A DNA stretch of 39,735 bases from an uncultured Prevotellaceae bacterium (GCA_947302275.1 CAMYUW010000024.1:1-39735), one strand, 5' to 3'; shown: positions 8,883-18,314, counted from the first letter of the stretch. Program-made: numbers and translations. The notes: generated from the sequence alone by a model not told the origin.

Positions 8883-10829
8883 ATGAAAAAGACTTTACTA
8901 TTAGGAGCAATGGCTCTCATGCTTGCCGCAGCTGCAACTGCCACAACTCCTGTGAAACGTTCTGACGCTAAGGTGAACCATCCTCAGTTACAGCGCATGG
9001 CAATGCCTCAGGCGCAAATGAAGACCAACACCATGCGTGCTCCTGGCTCTCTTGTTATGAAAAAGGCTCCCAAGAAGGAGGCTTTCTTGGAGAACTGGTA
9101 TCGTCGTCCTGCTGGTGCTTTCTATGTGCACGTTATCTCAGTTGATGGTGAATATGGCTATTCCTATAGTGCACCCTTCCTGTTTGCAAAGCCCTTTACC
9201 GACTATACATACTATGGCTTTGTAACTGGTGCTGATGAGAATACCAATCTCGCATGGGATGTTTACAAGTATGATGGTGCCCAGAACATGTACTCCGTTG
9301 ACTACGATCAGAATGTCACGGTGAATTATTCTATGGAGACTGATCCGACGCCTATTTTCTACGCTGTTGATGGTCCCCTCGATGGTGAAAACAGTGAATG
9401 GTTTGTTTATCAGTTGGTTGATCACAACATGGGTGGTAGCTACGAGAGCCCCATTGTAGAGTCTGAGACTCCTGTCAATGTATTCTCTCTCCCCAGCGAG
9501 AAGGTGATGAACGACGATGGCAGCGAGGTAGATTATTGGGCTTCAAGCCGTTCCTTCGTAGGTGGTGGTCGTGATGGTAACAACTACTACCTCTATTCCT
9601 ATTATGCAGGTGCTACTCCTGCCGAAGGCAACGAGAATGGTTGGTGGTTCGGTAAGAATGGCAATCACATCGATGGTCTCGGTCAGGCCTTTGAGAAGCC
9701 GACCAGCCCTTATCTGCTGAAGAAGGTTGGTCTCTATACCGTATCTAACGTGGATAGGTTGAATGCTGACAACGCTAAGCTGACCTGTAAGGTTTACAAG
9801 CTGGACGAGATTCCTGCTTACAACGATAGTGTATCTGTTGTTTTGAACGAGGTTCCTGGTGAACTCATCGTTAGTGGTGAGGGTTACATCACCCCGTCAA
9901 CCATCCAGGACAACTATGGTGTTGTAGAGTTTACCCTGTTTGGTGTTGATGAGGAAGACCCCGAGTTGACTTATGAGTACACCCCGACGATTGACAGCCC
10001 GATCCTTGTTGTGATTGAAGGTTATAATGACAATCCTGACCTTCAGGACTTCTCGGTTTGCGTTGCTAGTGATGAAGTAACCGATGAAGGTTATGGTGAG
10101 CAGGCCTTCCTCAAGTATCCTGTTAACGTTGTAAGGATTGATGAGGAGACTGGTGATACCGTGAAGGACGAGCAGGGCAATCCTGTCTATGACTTCACTG
10201 GCACATACCGCTGGCGTGGTCTGAATAACTTCTTCCAGTCTGGCGCAATGAAGACTGGTTTCACCCTCTTCCTTTCGACCGAGAATCCCTTCATCACCTT
10301 CAACTATTCAATTGAGGATGGTGAGCACACTTTCCCTGCTGAGGGAGGCGACCTGGTTAAGGACGTTGAGATTGATGGCGAGATCTATCAGATTGAGGGC
10401 ATTGATTTCTTCTCATGGTATGGTTCTGAGGACTATCTCCTGACCTGGAATGGCAATGACGAAATTCCCGAATGGTTAAATATCGAACTCGAGGATGTTG
10501 AGGGTGACGAGTATAGCGGTTATGAGGTATATGCAGCTGTAAGCGCTGAGCCTCTGCCCGCAGGCGTTTCTTATCGTGAGGCCGTTGTCCGCTTCGAGAT
10601 TCCTGGTGACTACATCGAGTACAAGTTCATGCAGGGTGAGAAGATTGGTATCCGTGGTGATGTGAATGGTGATGGTGATGTTTCTATCGCCGATGTTAAC
10701 GCTCTGATCGACATCATCCTGGGTGGTGAGGCCGATGCTGAAACCATGGTACGTGCCGATGTCAACACCGATGGTGATATCTCTATCGCAGACATCAACG
10801 CTCTGATTGATATTCTGTTGACCCAATAA
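8883..10829 (+). CDS. Secreted protein with BACON-like module and C-terminal type I dockerin (copy 1)
   Basis: Exported protein of unknown function, 648 residues. A signal peptide spans about 1-20 (MKKTLLLGAMALMLAAAATA). Residues about 25-480 form a beta-rich region with no catalytic motif I recognise. Residues about 480-588 resemble a BACON module: AEGGDLV, then IPEWLNIELED, then REAVVRFEIPGDYIEYKFMQG. Residues 590-648 form a complete dockerin-like domain with two calcium loops, DVNGDGDVSIADVNALID and DVNTDGDISIADINALID. In gut Bacteroidales such C-terminal dockerin-like repeats occur without known cohesins, so the partner is unknown. The next gene is a clear tandem paralogue: 42 of 63 residues are identical in the segment starting LENWY. 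No good promoter consensus is visible upstream. Confidence 0.85.
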   Translation: MKKTLLLGAMALMLAAAATATTPVKRSDAKVNHPQLQRMAMPQAQMKTNTMRAPGSLVMKKAPKKEAFLENWYRRPAGAFYVHVISVDGEYGYSYSAPFLFAKPFTDYTYYGFVTGADENTNLAWDVYKYDGAQNMYSVDYDQNVTVNYSMETDPTPIFYAVDGPLDGENSEWFVYQLVDHNMGGSYESPIVESETPVNVFSLPSEKVMNDDGSEVDYWASSRSFVGGGRDGNNYYLYSYYAGATPAEGNENGWWFGKNGNHIDGLGQAFEKPTSPYLLKKVGLYTVSNVDRLNADNAKLTCKVYKLDEIPAYNDSVSVVLNEVPGELIVSGEGYITPSTIQDNYGVVEFTLFGVDEEDPELTYEYTPTIDSPILVVIEGYNDNPDLQDFSVCVASDEVTDEGYGEQAFLKYPVNVVRIDEETGDTVKDEQGNPVYDFTGTYRWRGLNNFFQSGAMKTGFTLFLSTENPFITFNYSIEDGEHTFPAEGGDLVKDVEIDGEIYQIEGIDFFSWYGSEDYLLTWNGNDEIPEWLNIELEDVEGDEYSGYEVYAAVSAEPLPAGVSYREAVVRFEIPGDYIEYKFMQGEKIGIRGDVNGDGDVSIADVNALIDIILGGEADAETMVRADVNTDGDISIADINALIDILLTQ

Positions 10830-10891
10830 TTGATGAATTTTTTAGAACTGAACGACATTACAGTTTCTTAACATATCATCTATTACCTGTA

Positions 10892-10925
10892 GAAACGGGG
10901 AACCTGATTGAAGGCTCCCCGTTTC
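10892..10925 (+). terminator. Terminator after dockerin copy 1
   Basis: Perfect ten-base arms GAAACGGGGA (10892-10901) and TCCCCGTTTC (10916-10925), extended inward by CC/GG, are followed by AATTTG and a run of seven T. It overlaps by proximity the -33 element of the next promoter, so termination of copy 1 and initiation of copy 2 share the same 40 bases. Confidence 0.85.
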
Positions 10926-10927
10926 AA

Positions 10928-10959
10928 TTTGTTTTTTTGAATGGAATGATATATCTTTG
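10928..10959 (+). promoter_or_regulatory. Promoter of dockerin copy 2 (duplicate of the 13028 promoter)
   Basis: TTTG at 10928-10931, 20 bases of spacer, then TATCTTTG at 10952-10959: an exact Bacteroidetes -33/-7 arrangement. Transcription should start near 10966, leaving about 74 bases of leader before the ATG at 11040. Bases 10919-10963 match 13019-13063 at 36 of 45 positions with no gap. Confidence 0.8.
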
Positions 10960-11039
10960 CATCCATAAAACTGACATTAATAGATGTTAGGGTTAGATGA
11001 GTTATAAGCGTTTACAAACTTTAGAGTTATGTATAGATT

Positions 11040-12980
11040 ATGAAAAAGTATCTGTTGACTGTTTTTTTTGTACTCATCTTTTCAACCTTGGCAATCGCCG
11101 GCGTACCAGTAAAACGGTCTGGCGTTAAGGTGAATAGTACAACGCAAGTGCAACGTAAATCAAAACCCCAGGCTCGGCATGAGGTAAACACGATGCGCAT
11201 TCCTGGCTCTCCTTTAGTGAACGAGGCCCCGAAACGGGAAGCATCCCTGGAAAATTGGTACGATCGTCCCGCTGGAGCATTTTTTGTAGGTGATTTATCC
11301 ATTAATGGCTCTTTTGGCTATTCTTACCAGACTCCGTTCCTTTTCATGAAACCGTTTGCAAATTACACTTACCGCGGTCATGTTAATGGAGCAGACGAGA
11401 ATACCCATGTAGCATGGGACATTTTTAAGTATGACAGCGAGGAAAATAGCATCTTTCCCGTTGACGACAAGATGGAAGCTAATGTCACTTATGGCATAGA
11501 GATTTCGAAGGTTCCCATCTTTTATGCCATAGATGGTGATCCCGATGATGAGAACAGCACGTGGTATGACTATCAGATGGGTGTTATCAATAATAATGGT
11601 TCACCTGAAAATCCTGTGGTTGATGGTAGCACTCCCTTTAATGTGTTTTCTGTTCCCGCAGATGTTTTGATCAGCGGTGAAACCGATGTTGATTACTGGT
11701 GCTCCAGCAAGTCACTGATTGGCCGTAATCATCGCAACGATTACCCATTTGTTTATTATAGTGGTGCGGTGCCTGCCGATGGTAACCAGGTGGGTTGGTG
11801 GTTTGGCAAGAATGGCCAGCACATCGATGGCATTGCACAGGCTTTTGAGAAACCGTCCAAGCCATATCTGTTGAAGAAGGTCGGTCTTTTTACAATCACT
11901 AATGTGGACAGGTTAAATGCTGATAACGCCAAGCTGACCTGTAAGGTTTATAAGTTGGACGGGATTCCTGCTTATGATGATTCTTCCATTGTACAATTGC
12001 CCGAGATTCCTGGTGAGCTCATCGTTAGCGGTGAGGGCTACATCACTCAATCAACCATCGAGGACAACGTTGGTTTTGTGGAGTTTACCCTGTTTGATGC
12101 TGACGAAGAAGATCCTGAGCTGACCTTTGAGTATACTCCCACGATTGATAGTCCGATTCTTGTGGTGATTGAGGGTTACAACGATAATGATGCGATCGGT
12201 GATTTTACATCGTGCATCAGCTCTAACTATGACGAGGATGAGGGATATGGCGAGTTGGCTTACTTGAAGTATCCGATTAACACAGTCCGGCTTGATGAGA
12301 ATGGCGACACAGTATTTGATGGTGAAGGCAAACCAGTTTACGATTTTACTGGTAAGTATAACTGGCTTGGTCTGAACAACTTCTTCCGCTCTGGCGCTAA
12401 GAAGACGGGTATGGCAATCTTCCTTTCGACCGAGAATCCCTTCATTACTTTCAACAATTTATTCGAAGATGGCGAGTACACTTTCCCCCCAGAGGGTGGT
12501 GTGCTGGGTAAGAATGTTGAATACGAAAGCGATACCTTCCTGATTGAAGGTATTGATTATTACTCATGGTATGGTTCTGAAGACTATGTCTTGACGTGGA
12601 ATGGTATTGAAGAACTGCCAGATTGGTTAAGTATCAGACTCGAGGATATTGAGAACTACGAGTCTGGCTGGGAAGTGAATGCGTCAGTAACCGCTGAGCC
12701 TCTGCCCGCCGACTTGGCCTATCGTGAGGCCATTGTCCGCTTCACAATCCCGGGTGACTACATCGACTACAAATTCATGCAAGGCAAGAAGGACAATGAC
12801 CCCATAAACGATTATGATGTGAACTTTGATGGCGAGATTACTATTGCCGATGTGAACAAGCTCATCAACATAATGCTTAGCGGTGGGAGTGATGTAGTTA
12901 CGATTGCAGTCATCAATTCGATTATCGACAAGATCCTTACCCAAGAGCCCTATCGACCTTCAAATAGGTTTGGGCGATAG
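11040..12980 (+). CDS. Secreted BACON/dockerin paralogue (copy 2) with degenerate dockerin
   Basis: Tandem paralogue of the preceding gene, 646 residues, co-linear over almost its whole length. It has a signal peptide (about 1-20), the shared PVKRSxxKVN and LENWYxRPAGAF blocks, the shared region from PGELIVSGEGYIT to PILVVIEGYNDN, and the BACON-like segment ending YKFMQGK. Only the first calcium repeat is intact (DVNFDGEITIADVNKLIN). The second repeat has lost its loop: after LSGG the text is SDVVTIAVINSIIDKILTQ, about 14 residues shorter than copy 1 and without the Asp/Asn ligands. Copy 1 ends at LTQ followed by a stop; here translation continues for 11 more residues (EPYRPSNRFGR) to a TAG, so the ancestral stop has been lost. 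No terminator hairpin follows it. Confidence 0.85.
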   Translation: MKKYLLTVFFVLIFSTLAIAGVPVKRSGVKVNSTTQVQRKSKPQARHEVNTMRIPGSPLVNEAPKREASLENWYDRPAGAFFVGDLSINGSFGYSYQTPFLFMKPFANYTYRGHVNGADENTHVAWDIFKYDSEENSIFPVDDKMEANVTYGIEISKVPIFYAIDGDPDDENSTWYDYQMGVINNNGSPENPVVDGSTPFNVFSVPADVLISGETDVDYWCSSKSLIGRNHRNDYPFVYYSGAVPADGNQVGWWFGKNGQHIDGIAQAFEKPSKPYLLKKVGLFTITNVDRLNADNAKLTCKVYKLDGIPAYDDSSIVQLPEIPGELIVSGEGYITQSTIEDNVGFVEFTLFDADEEDPELTFEYTPTIDSPILVVIEGYNDNDAIGDFTSCISSNYDEDEGYGELAYLKYPINTVRLDENGDTVFDGEGKPVYDFTGKYNWLGLNNFFRSGAKKTGMAIFLSTENPFITFNNLFEDGEYTFPPEGGVLGKNVEYESDTFLIEGIDYYSWYGSEDYVLTWNGIEELPDWLSIRLEDIENYESGWEVNASVTAEPLPADLAYREAIVRFTIPGDYIDYKFMQGKKDNDPINDYDVNFDGEITIADVNKLINIMLSGGSDVVTIAVINSIIDKILTQEPYRPSNRFGR

Positions 12981-13027
12981 CATGGGCAATACTGGTGGCC
13001 GTGAGTTTCGCAACAGTTCCGTTTCAA

Positions 13028-13059
13028 TTTGTATTTTTGGGCGGAATGGTGTAACTTTG
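13028..13059 (+). promoter_or_regulatory. Promoter of the TIGR04076-type gene
   Basis: TTTG at 13028-13031, 20 bases of spacer and TAACTTTG at 13052-13059 match the Bacteroidetes promoter consensus exactly. The ATG of the gene starts only five bases after the -7 element (13065), so the transcript would be leaderless or nearly so. It is the probable parent of the copy at 10928-10959. Confidence 0.8.
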
Positions 13060-13064
13060 CACAC

Positions 13065-13391
13065 ATGAATGAAGAAACTGGAAAACAGCCGTTGCGGCAG
13101 GTTCGCATTACGGCAATGAGGCAGACGGTGTATCGTGACTTGATGCAGCGGTTTGAAAACCCTATCCAGCACACATGCGACATTACTGTCGGTCAGGTGT
13201 TCGTCTCGGTAGACGGTAAGCGGCCTGATGGTTTGTGCGAGAGCGCTTGGGGATCGATGCGGCCCTTTGTCGAGGCGTTGGCGCGAGGCGAAGGTAACTT
13301 TTATGACGGGTGGATGCAGAATCCTCACTCGGCGATGATTTCGTGCAACGACGGCTTCCGTCCCGTCTCTTTTTACTTGGAGGCCCTCTAA
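13065..13391 (+). CDS. TIGR04076 family protein
   Basis: Small conserved protein of unknown function, 108 residues from the ATG at 13065; a longer reading from 13029 is rejected because it runs through the promoter. The pattern fits the TIGR04076 family as I know it: a short beta-strand opening (VRITAMRQTVYRDLMQRF), a central GQVFVSVDGKRPDGLCESAWGSMRPFVEALARG, a Trp-containing segment (FYDGWMQNP) and the closing ISCNDGFRPVSFYLEAL, which corresponds to the family's CxDGxRPVxFxLE ending. No signal peptide, so it is cytoplasmic. It is followed 33 bases later by engB and may be co-transcribed with it. Confidence 0.75.
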   Translation: MNEETGKQPLRQVRITAMRQTVYRDLMQRFENPIQHTCDITVGQVFVSVDGKRPDGLCESAWGSMRPFVEALARGEGNFYDGWMQNPHSAMISCNDGFRPVSFYLEAL

Positions 13392-13424
13392 AAAATCTCT
13401 AGAACAACTAAAAACGACAATAAT

Positions 13425-14030
13425 ATGAACATCAAATCAGCCGAATTCCAAATCAGCAACAGCGACTACCGCAAGTGCCCTGACACCTCGTTGCCTGAGT
13501 ATGCTTTTATCGGGCGCAGTAATGTGGGTAAATCGTCGCTCATCAATATGCTCACGGGGCGTAAAGCCCTGGCCAAGACTAGTGCCACCCCGGGCAAGAC
13601 TATGCTCATCAACCACTTCCTCATCAATGGACAGTGGTATATTGTGGATCTGCCAGGCTATGGCTTTGCCAAGCGCAGCAAGGAGGACCGTGACAGATTG
13701 TGGCGCATGATTCAAGGCTATGTACTGGGACGCGAACAGATGACCAACCTCTTTGTCCTTGTGGACAGCCGCATTAAGCCCCAGAAGATTGACTTGGAAT
13801 TCATGGAATGGCTTGGCGAACACGGCGTGCCGTTTTCCATCGTGTTCACCAAGATGGACAAACTCGGCAAGGTGGCAGGACCCGCTGCCGTCGAGGAATA
13901 CAAGAAAGTGTTGCGCAAGACCTGGGAAGAATTGCCTCCTGTATTCATGACTTCGAGCGAGGATGCCCGTGGCCGTGACGAATTGCTGAACTACATCGAT
14001 ACCATTAATCAGGAGTTGAAACAACAATGA
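13425..14030 (+). CDS. engB: Ribosome biogenesis GTPase EngB (YsxC/YihA)
   Basis: Essential GTPase of large ribosomal subunit assembly. At 201 residues it has the usual length, and all G motifs are present: G1 GRSNVGKSS (30-38), G2 TPGKT (55-59), G3 DLPGYG (75-80) and G4 TKMD (142-145), with the late SSE segment serving as G5. The start ATG at 13425 gives the standard N-terminus ([19 protein letters not shown]). Its stop overlaps the start of the GH2 gene by four bases (ATGA), so the two are probably translationally coupled, an unexpected partnership for a ribosome assembly factor. Confidence 0.97.
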   Translation: MNIKSAEFQISNSDYRKCPDTSLPEYAFIGRSNVGKSSLINMLTGRKALAKTSATPGKTMLINHFLINGQWYIVDLPGYGFAKRSKEDRDRLWRMIQGYVLGREQMTNLFVLVDSRIKPQKIDLEFMEWLGEHGVPFSIVFTKMDKLGKVAGPAAVEEYKKVLRKTWEELPPVFMTSSEDARGRDELLNYIDTINQELKQQ

Positions 14031-16435
14031 AAAAGATAACTATATTCTTGCTGACTGCCATTGTCGGCATGGCGGCAATGGCTCAGGATAAAATTGAGAT
14101 GACCCTTAATGAGGGCTGGCAGTTTTCGCGTGATAATGCCACATGGGAGAATGTGACTGTGCCCCACGACTGGGCCATCAGCGGCCCGTTTGACAAGAAA
14201 TGGGATTTGCAGGTCGTTGCCATCAAGGAGAACGGCGAGAACGTAGCCACCGAGAAGTCAGGACGCTCTGGTGCATTACCCTGGATTGGTAAGGGCTATT
14301 ATAAGACCACGTTCTCTGTTCCTGTGAGCTACAAGCACGTTCAGCTCGTGTTTGACGGTGCGATGGCCGACGCCCATGTCTATATCAACGGACAGCTGGC
14401 AGGCCATTGGGCTTACGGTTACAATGCCTTCATTGTCGATGCCTCCCCCTACATCCACAAGAATCGCACGGTCAATGAACTGGAAGTGACCCTTGAGAAC
14501 AAGGAGGAGAGCAACCGCTGGTATCCCGGTGCCGGAATCTACCGCCCTGTCAAGCTGGTGATGACTCAAGGTTTTAACGTCTTGGACAACTGGGGACTGT
14601 ATGTGCGCACACTTAGCATCGACGGCGACAAGGCCACACTGCAAATTGAGCATCAGCTCGATGCCGGCAGTTCGCTTGACTGGAATTATGAACTGGTCAT
14701 CACGCTTGCCGACGCATCAGGTAAGGTGGTGGCTACAAAACGGACTACTCCCGACGGAATGGGACATTTTGCAACCCAGTTGATGGTGGACCATCCTTCG
14801 TTATGGTCTCCCGAGACGCCGAATCTTTACCAGATTACAACCGAATTGCTGTGTGAAGGAAAGGAAATGGACCGCCAGAGCACCAAGGTAGGCATCCGCA
14901 CTATTTCGTTCAGCAAGGAGGGCGGTTTCCAACTCAATGGTGTGCGCCGCAGCATCAAGGGCGTGTGCCTGCACCATGACCTTGGCCCGCTGGGCGCTGC
15001 TATCAACAAGACAGCCCTCATCCGCCAAATCGAAATGATGAAGGCCATGGGTGCCGACGCCATCCGCACGAGCCACAACATGCCCTCGACGATGCAGATG
15101 GAAATTTGTGACAGCTTGGGCATGATGGTCATGGCCGAGAGTTTTGATGGCTGGAAGGAGCCCAAGGTGCGCAACGGCTACGGCAGTTATTGGGACGAGT
15201 GGTGGCAGCAGGACATCCGCAACCTGGTGCTCAACCACCGCAATCATCCCAGCATTATCATGTGGAGCGTGGGTAACGAGATTCCCGAGCAGTGGAAGCC
15301 CGAGGGCGTGAAGCGTTACAAGGACCTCATCGCCCTGTGCCACCAGTATGACCCCAGCCGCATGGTGACCTGCGGCATGGACCAGCCCGACGGTACCATC
15401 TGGTGCGGTTTTGCACAGGTGGCCGATGTGCCGGGCTATAACTACCGCGTCCACAAGTATGAAGAAATGATACAACGACTGCCACAGGGCTTTATCCTAG
15501 GCAGTGAGACAACCTCCACCGTGAGCACGCGTGGCCATTACTGCTTCCCCGACACCGTTGCCGCCAACAAGGCTTGGCCCGATGGCCAGTGCTCCGGCTA
15601 CGATGTGGAATGCTGCTGGTGGAGCAACCTGCCCGATGATGACTGGAAGATGCAGGACGACTTCGATTGGACGGTGGGCGAGTTCGTGTGGACAGGTTAC
15701 GACTATTTGGGTGAACCAACCCCATACGATGAATACTGGCCCTCGCGAAGCAGCTACTTCGGCATCTGCGACCTGGCGGGTCTTCCCAAGGACCGCTACT
15801 ACCTGTACCGCAGTCACTGGAACAAGCAGGAACACACTATCCACTTGTTGCCGCACTGGACGTGGCCCGACCGCAAGGGCAAGGTGACGCCGGTCTATTG
15901 CTATACCGACTATCCCAGCGCCGAACTGTTTGTTAACGGCAAGAGCCAGGGACGCATTACTAAGAGCGATACCGCCCGACTGGACCGTTACCGCCTGCGT
16001 TGGCGCAATGTCATCTATCAACCCGGCGAGTTGAAGGTGGTGGTCTATGACGAAAACGGCAAAAAGGCAGGGCAAAAGATTGTCCGCACTGCTGGTAAGC
16101 CCAAACGTCTCGTGCTTGAACCCGAGCGCAAGACCATTAAAGCCGATGGCAACGACCTGGCCTATGTCACCGTGAGTCTCGTGGATAAGAACGGCACCCT
16201 GTGCCCCGATGCTGCCAATAGACTCGAATTCACTGTCACAGGTGCTGGCTCATATAAAGCTGCGTGCAACGGCGATGCCACCTCGTTGGAGCCCTTTACC
16301 CAGCCCCAGATGAGCCTCTTCCATGGCCAGCTGGTGATCGTTTGCCAAGCCGGTAAAACCCCTGGCGTGATGACGCTCACCGTCAAGGATCCTGCCACCG
16401 ACATGAAATCCACCGTCAACATCACTGTAATGTAA
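14027..16435 (+). CDS. Secreted glycoside hydrolase family 2 (beta-galactosidase type)
   Basis: Hydrolyses a terminal beta-linked sugar, most likely beta-galactoside; GH2 also includes beta-glucuronidases and beta-mannosidases, so specificity is open. The 802 residues comprise a signal peptide (1-19, ending AMAQ), an N-terminal sugar-binding jelly roll ([23 protein letters not shown]), an immunoglobulin-like domain, and a TIM barrel. The acid/base is in [10 protein letters not shown] (Glu418) and the nucleophile in [13 protein letters not shown] (Glu494), a pattern typical of the GH2 branch with a DUF4982 domain. A DUF4982-like region follows (about 610-680) and then an Ig/invasin-like C-terminal domain. 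It overlaps engB by four bases; a bidirectional terminator follows. Confidence 0.93.
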   Translation: MKKITIFLLTAIVGMAAMAQDKIEMTLNEGWQFSRDNATWENVTVPHDWAISGPFDKKWDLQVVAIKENGENVATEKSGRSGALPWIGKGYYKTTFSVPVSYKHVQLVFDGAMADAHVYINGQLAGHWAYGYNAFIVDASPYIHKNRTVNELEVTLENKEESNRWYPGAGIYRPVKLVMTQGFNVLDNWGLYVRTLSIDGDKATLQIEHQLDAGSSLDWNYELVITLADASGKVVATKRTTPDGMGHFATQLMVDHPSLWSPETPNLYQITTELLCEGKEMDRQSTKVGIRTISFSKEGGFQLNGVRRSIKGVCLHHDLGPLGAAINKTALIRQIEMMKAMGADAIRTSHNMPSTMQMEICDSLGMMVMAESFDGWKEPKVRNGYGSYWDEWWQQDIRNLVLNHRNHPSIIMWSVGNEIPEQWKPEGVKRYKDLIALCHQYDPSRMVTCGMDQPDGTIWCGFAQVADVPGYNYRVHKYEEMIQRLPQGFILGSETTSTVSTRGHYCFPDTVAANKAWPDGQCSGYDVECCWWSNLPDDDWKMQDDFDWTVGEFVWTGYDYLGEPTPYDEYWPSRSSYFGICDLAGLPKDRYYLYRSHWNKQEHTIHLLPHWTWPDRKGKVTPVYCYTDYPSAELFVNGKSQGRITKSDTARLDRYRLRWRNVIYQPGELKVVVYDENGKKAGQKIVRTAGKPKRLVLEPERKTIKADGNDLAYVTVSLVDKNGTLCPDAANRLEFTVTGAGSYKAACNGDATSLEPFTQPQMSLFHGQLVIVCQAGKTPGVMTLTVKDPATDMKSTVNITVM

Positions 16436-16451
16436 AACTCCTGATAACAAG

Positions 16452-16488
16452 CAAGGTGGCGACCAGAATTAGCCTGGTTGCCACCTTG
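16452..16488. terminator. Bidirectional terminator between convergent GH2 and S41 genes
   Basis: Fifteen-base arms with one G-U pair (starting CAAGGTGGC and ending GCCACCTTG) around a seven-base loop. It lies between the stop of the GH2 gene and the stop of the minus-strand peptidase gene and can serve both. Confidence 0.8.
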
Positions 16489-16505
16489 TTCGTCGTTTAA
16501 CTGGG

Positions 16506-18146
16506 TCACTTCTGGTTCTTGATATAGTCCATCAGATACATCGGGATAGCGTTGTCGTCGAAGTTGTAGCGTTTGAAATCCTCGTAGGTCGGCATCAGGT
16601 CGGGGTAGAAATCCTTGGCACGAGGGTCGTCGATGGGGAGGAAAAGTTGCAAGGCATTGGAGAAAGAGCCGTTTAGTTTGGTGCGTGGCAATTCAAACTG
16701 AGTCACTTCCATGTAGGTGTTGGGAGCCTGCATGCACGGAACACCCACTACAGTCGCTCCCATCTTGGACAGGAAGAAAGCGTAGTGGAATCCGGCACTA
16801 AAAGTGCCGGGGTCTGTCAACACATAAATGTGTTCGGGTGTATAGACGGGTTTGCCCTTCTGCGCCATGAGTTTGTCTTTCACACTGCTCATGCAATTGG
16901 ATATGAAACTATTGCGCACGTCCTCGGTGATTTCGCCTTGAACCATCTCGTCATCTTCAAATGCATAGTCCCCAAGCTGGTAGTTGGTGTGTCTCTCGGC
17001 ATTGAAATCCTCGAGCGTGGTATTGTATTTCTTCAAATACAGCGGTGATATCAATTGGGCTCCAATGGCTCCCCAGTTGCTCTGATCCTTCAAGTATTGA
17101 TCTCCCCACATCTGGTAGAGTGTTGCAATAGTTATGGGTGTGAAGCCACCATCGTTGTGTCTCAAGTCTATAATCAGGTTCTTGGTCTTGTTTTTCTTCA
17201 TTTCTTGTAACATCTTCTCAAATTCTCCGCTGAACGATGGTATCTTGTCAATGGCTTCAACGGGGTCGGCAGGCATGTCGTCACCGACCATGCTACGGTA
17301 GGCGCGTTGCAGGCTCCACTCATAATCCCAGCCGTTATCGTACATATACTTGAGTGCGTCATGGTCCATGATTGACTGTGAGTAGAAGTACATGATGTCT
17401 TTCTTTTCACCCACAAATGAATAGGCGAGGTTCTTACTGGGGAATAAGTTGGAGTGCTCGGGCCTGCTGAACGACATTCCCCTGATCTGCATCAGGCCGA
17501 CGAGTGGCAAGGTCAAATTGATATGCTTGCCTTCGGGCGTCAGCAGCTGATAGGACAGAGAATCCTGGGGCATATTGGGTATGACTTTTCCCAGGTCCAC
17601 CATGAAACCACGGTCCTGGCAGATGTTGGAGAGTCGTCCGATATTGTTTTCTGACGGATAATGCTGCGCCAAACCATCACAAATCTCCTTGACAGGAATA
17701 TTCTCGATAGCAATCAGTTTGCTGCCTATGAGTCCTTTGTAATCCGACAGGATAGCTTCGACAATGACTCCGTCGTTGATGGCCTGAAAACGGATTGGAG
17801 CGGCTTTCTTGGTCATCATGTTGCTGTTGTCAGGAATCTGCATCCAGGTGTGGCCGTCATGCAACGGAACCAGAAAAGCATTGATGCGCTTGGCCAGTTC
17901 ATTGGCGTCGGTCACCTTGTCGTCAATGAGGCTTTTGCGGGTATCCATCACCGCTTTGCGGAAAAATACACGACCGCCATAGTTGGTATAGGGGTCGGGA
18001 TGGGTCTCCTCCATCAGTCTGACAAACTCGTTGAAGTCGGCAACGATGGAATCAGTGGGAATTTGTGCATGGGCGCTGTTGAAGGCCAGTAATGTGATGA
18101 GCACGCTGAGCAAGGTTGCTCGTGAGAATAAAGACGTAAGTTTCAT
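16506..18146 (-). CDS. S41 family peptidase, secreted
   Basis: Predicted periplasmic or exported serine peptidase, 546 residues. A signal peptide spans about 1-27 (ending SAHAQ). An N-terminal helical region (VADFNEFVRLMEETHPDPYTNYGG) precedes a PDZ-poor core and the S41 catalytic fold: KNLIIDLRHNDGG, then YVLTDPGTFSAGFHYAFFLSKMGATVVG, where the Ser of TFSAGF is the probable nucleophile. The Lys 25 residues downstream that marks the CtpA/Prc branch is absent, so it belongs to the tricorn-like/retinoid-binding-like branch using a different catalytic triad, or may be non-classical. It is distinct from the two CtpA-type proteases at 26531-29791. A promoter sits 39 bases upstream. Confidence 0.85.
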   Translation of the reverse strand: MKLTSLFSRATLLSVLITLLAFNSAHAQIPTDSIVADFNEFVRLMEETHPDPYTNYGGRVFFRKAVMDTRKSLIDDKVTDANELAKRINAFLVPLHDGHTWMQIPDNSNMMTKKAAPIRFQAINDGVIVEAILSDYKGLIGSKLIAIENIPVKEICDGLAQHYPSENNIGRLSNICQDRGFMVDLGKVIPNMPQDSLSYQLLTPEGKHINLTLPLVGLMQIRGMSFSRPEHSNLFPSKNLAYSFVGEKKDIMYFYSQSIMDHDALKYMYDNGWDYEWSLQRAYRSMVGDDMPADPVEAIDKIPSFSGEFEKMLQEMKKNKTKNLIIDLRHNDGGFTPITIATLYQMWGDQYLKDQSNWGAIGAQLISPLYLKKYNTTLEDFNAERHTNYQLGDYAFEDDEMVQGEITEDVRNSFISNCMSSVKDKLMAQKGKPVYTPEHIYVLTDPGTFSAGFHYAFFLSKMGATVVGVPCMQAPNTYMEVTQFELPRTKLNGSFSNALQLFLPIDDPRAKDFYPDLMPTYEDFKRYNFDDNAIPMYLMDYIKNQK

Positions 18147-18184
18147 GATTGAATCGTTTTAATGGTTATTGTTTTTAACTGTCA

Positions 18185-18216
18185 CAAAGTTAATTCGTCT
18201 TATTATTTGGGGCAAC
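18185..18216 (-). promoter_or_regulatory. Promoter of the S41 peptidase gene
   Basis: Read on the minus strand, TAACTTTG (18192-18185) is preceded after 20 bases by GTTG (18216-18213), a good Bacteroidetes -7 with a partial -33. The leader would be about 32 bases. Confidence 0.6.
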
Positions 18217-18273
18217 TTGCTTTTCCAAAATTATCACCGATTATGTGTTTTTTGTACAAAAGTGTCTAATTAT

Positions 18274-18307
18274 TTTACACACGTCAGCCGAAAGAGTACT
18301 ATCTTTG
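18274..18307 (+). promoter_or_regulatory. Promoter of the ATP-grasp-like gene
   Basis: TATCTTTG at 18300-18307 matches the -7 consensus; the upstream element is the weak TTTAC at 18274-18278. Only seven bases separate the -7 box from the ATG at 18315, so the transcript is predicted to be leaderless or nearly so. Confidence 0.55.
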
Positions 18308-18314
18308 CGCTAAG

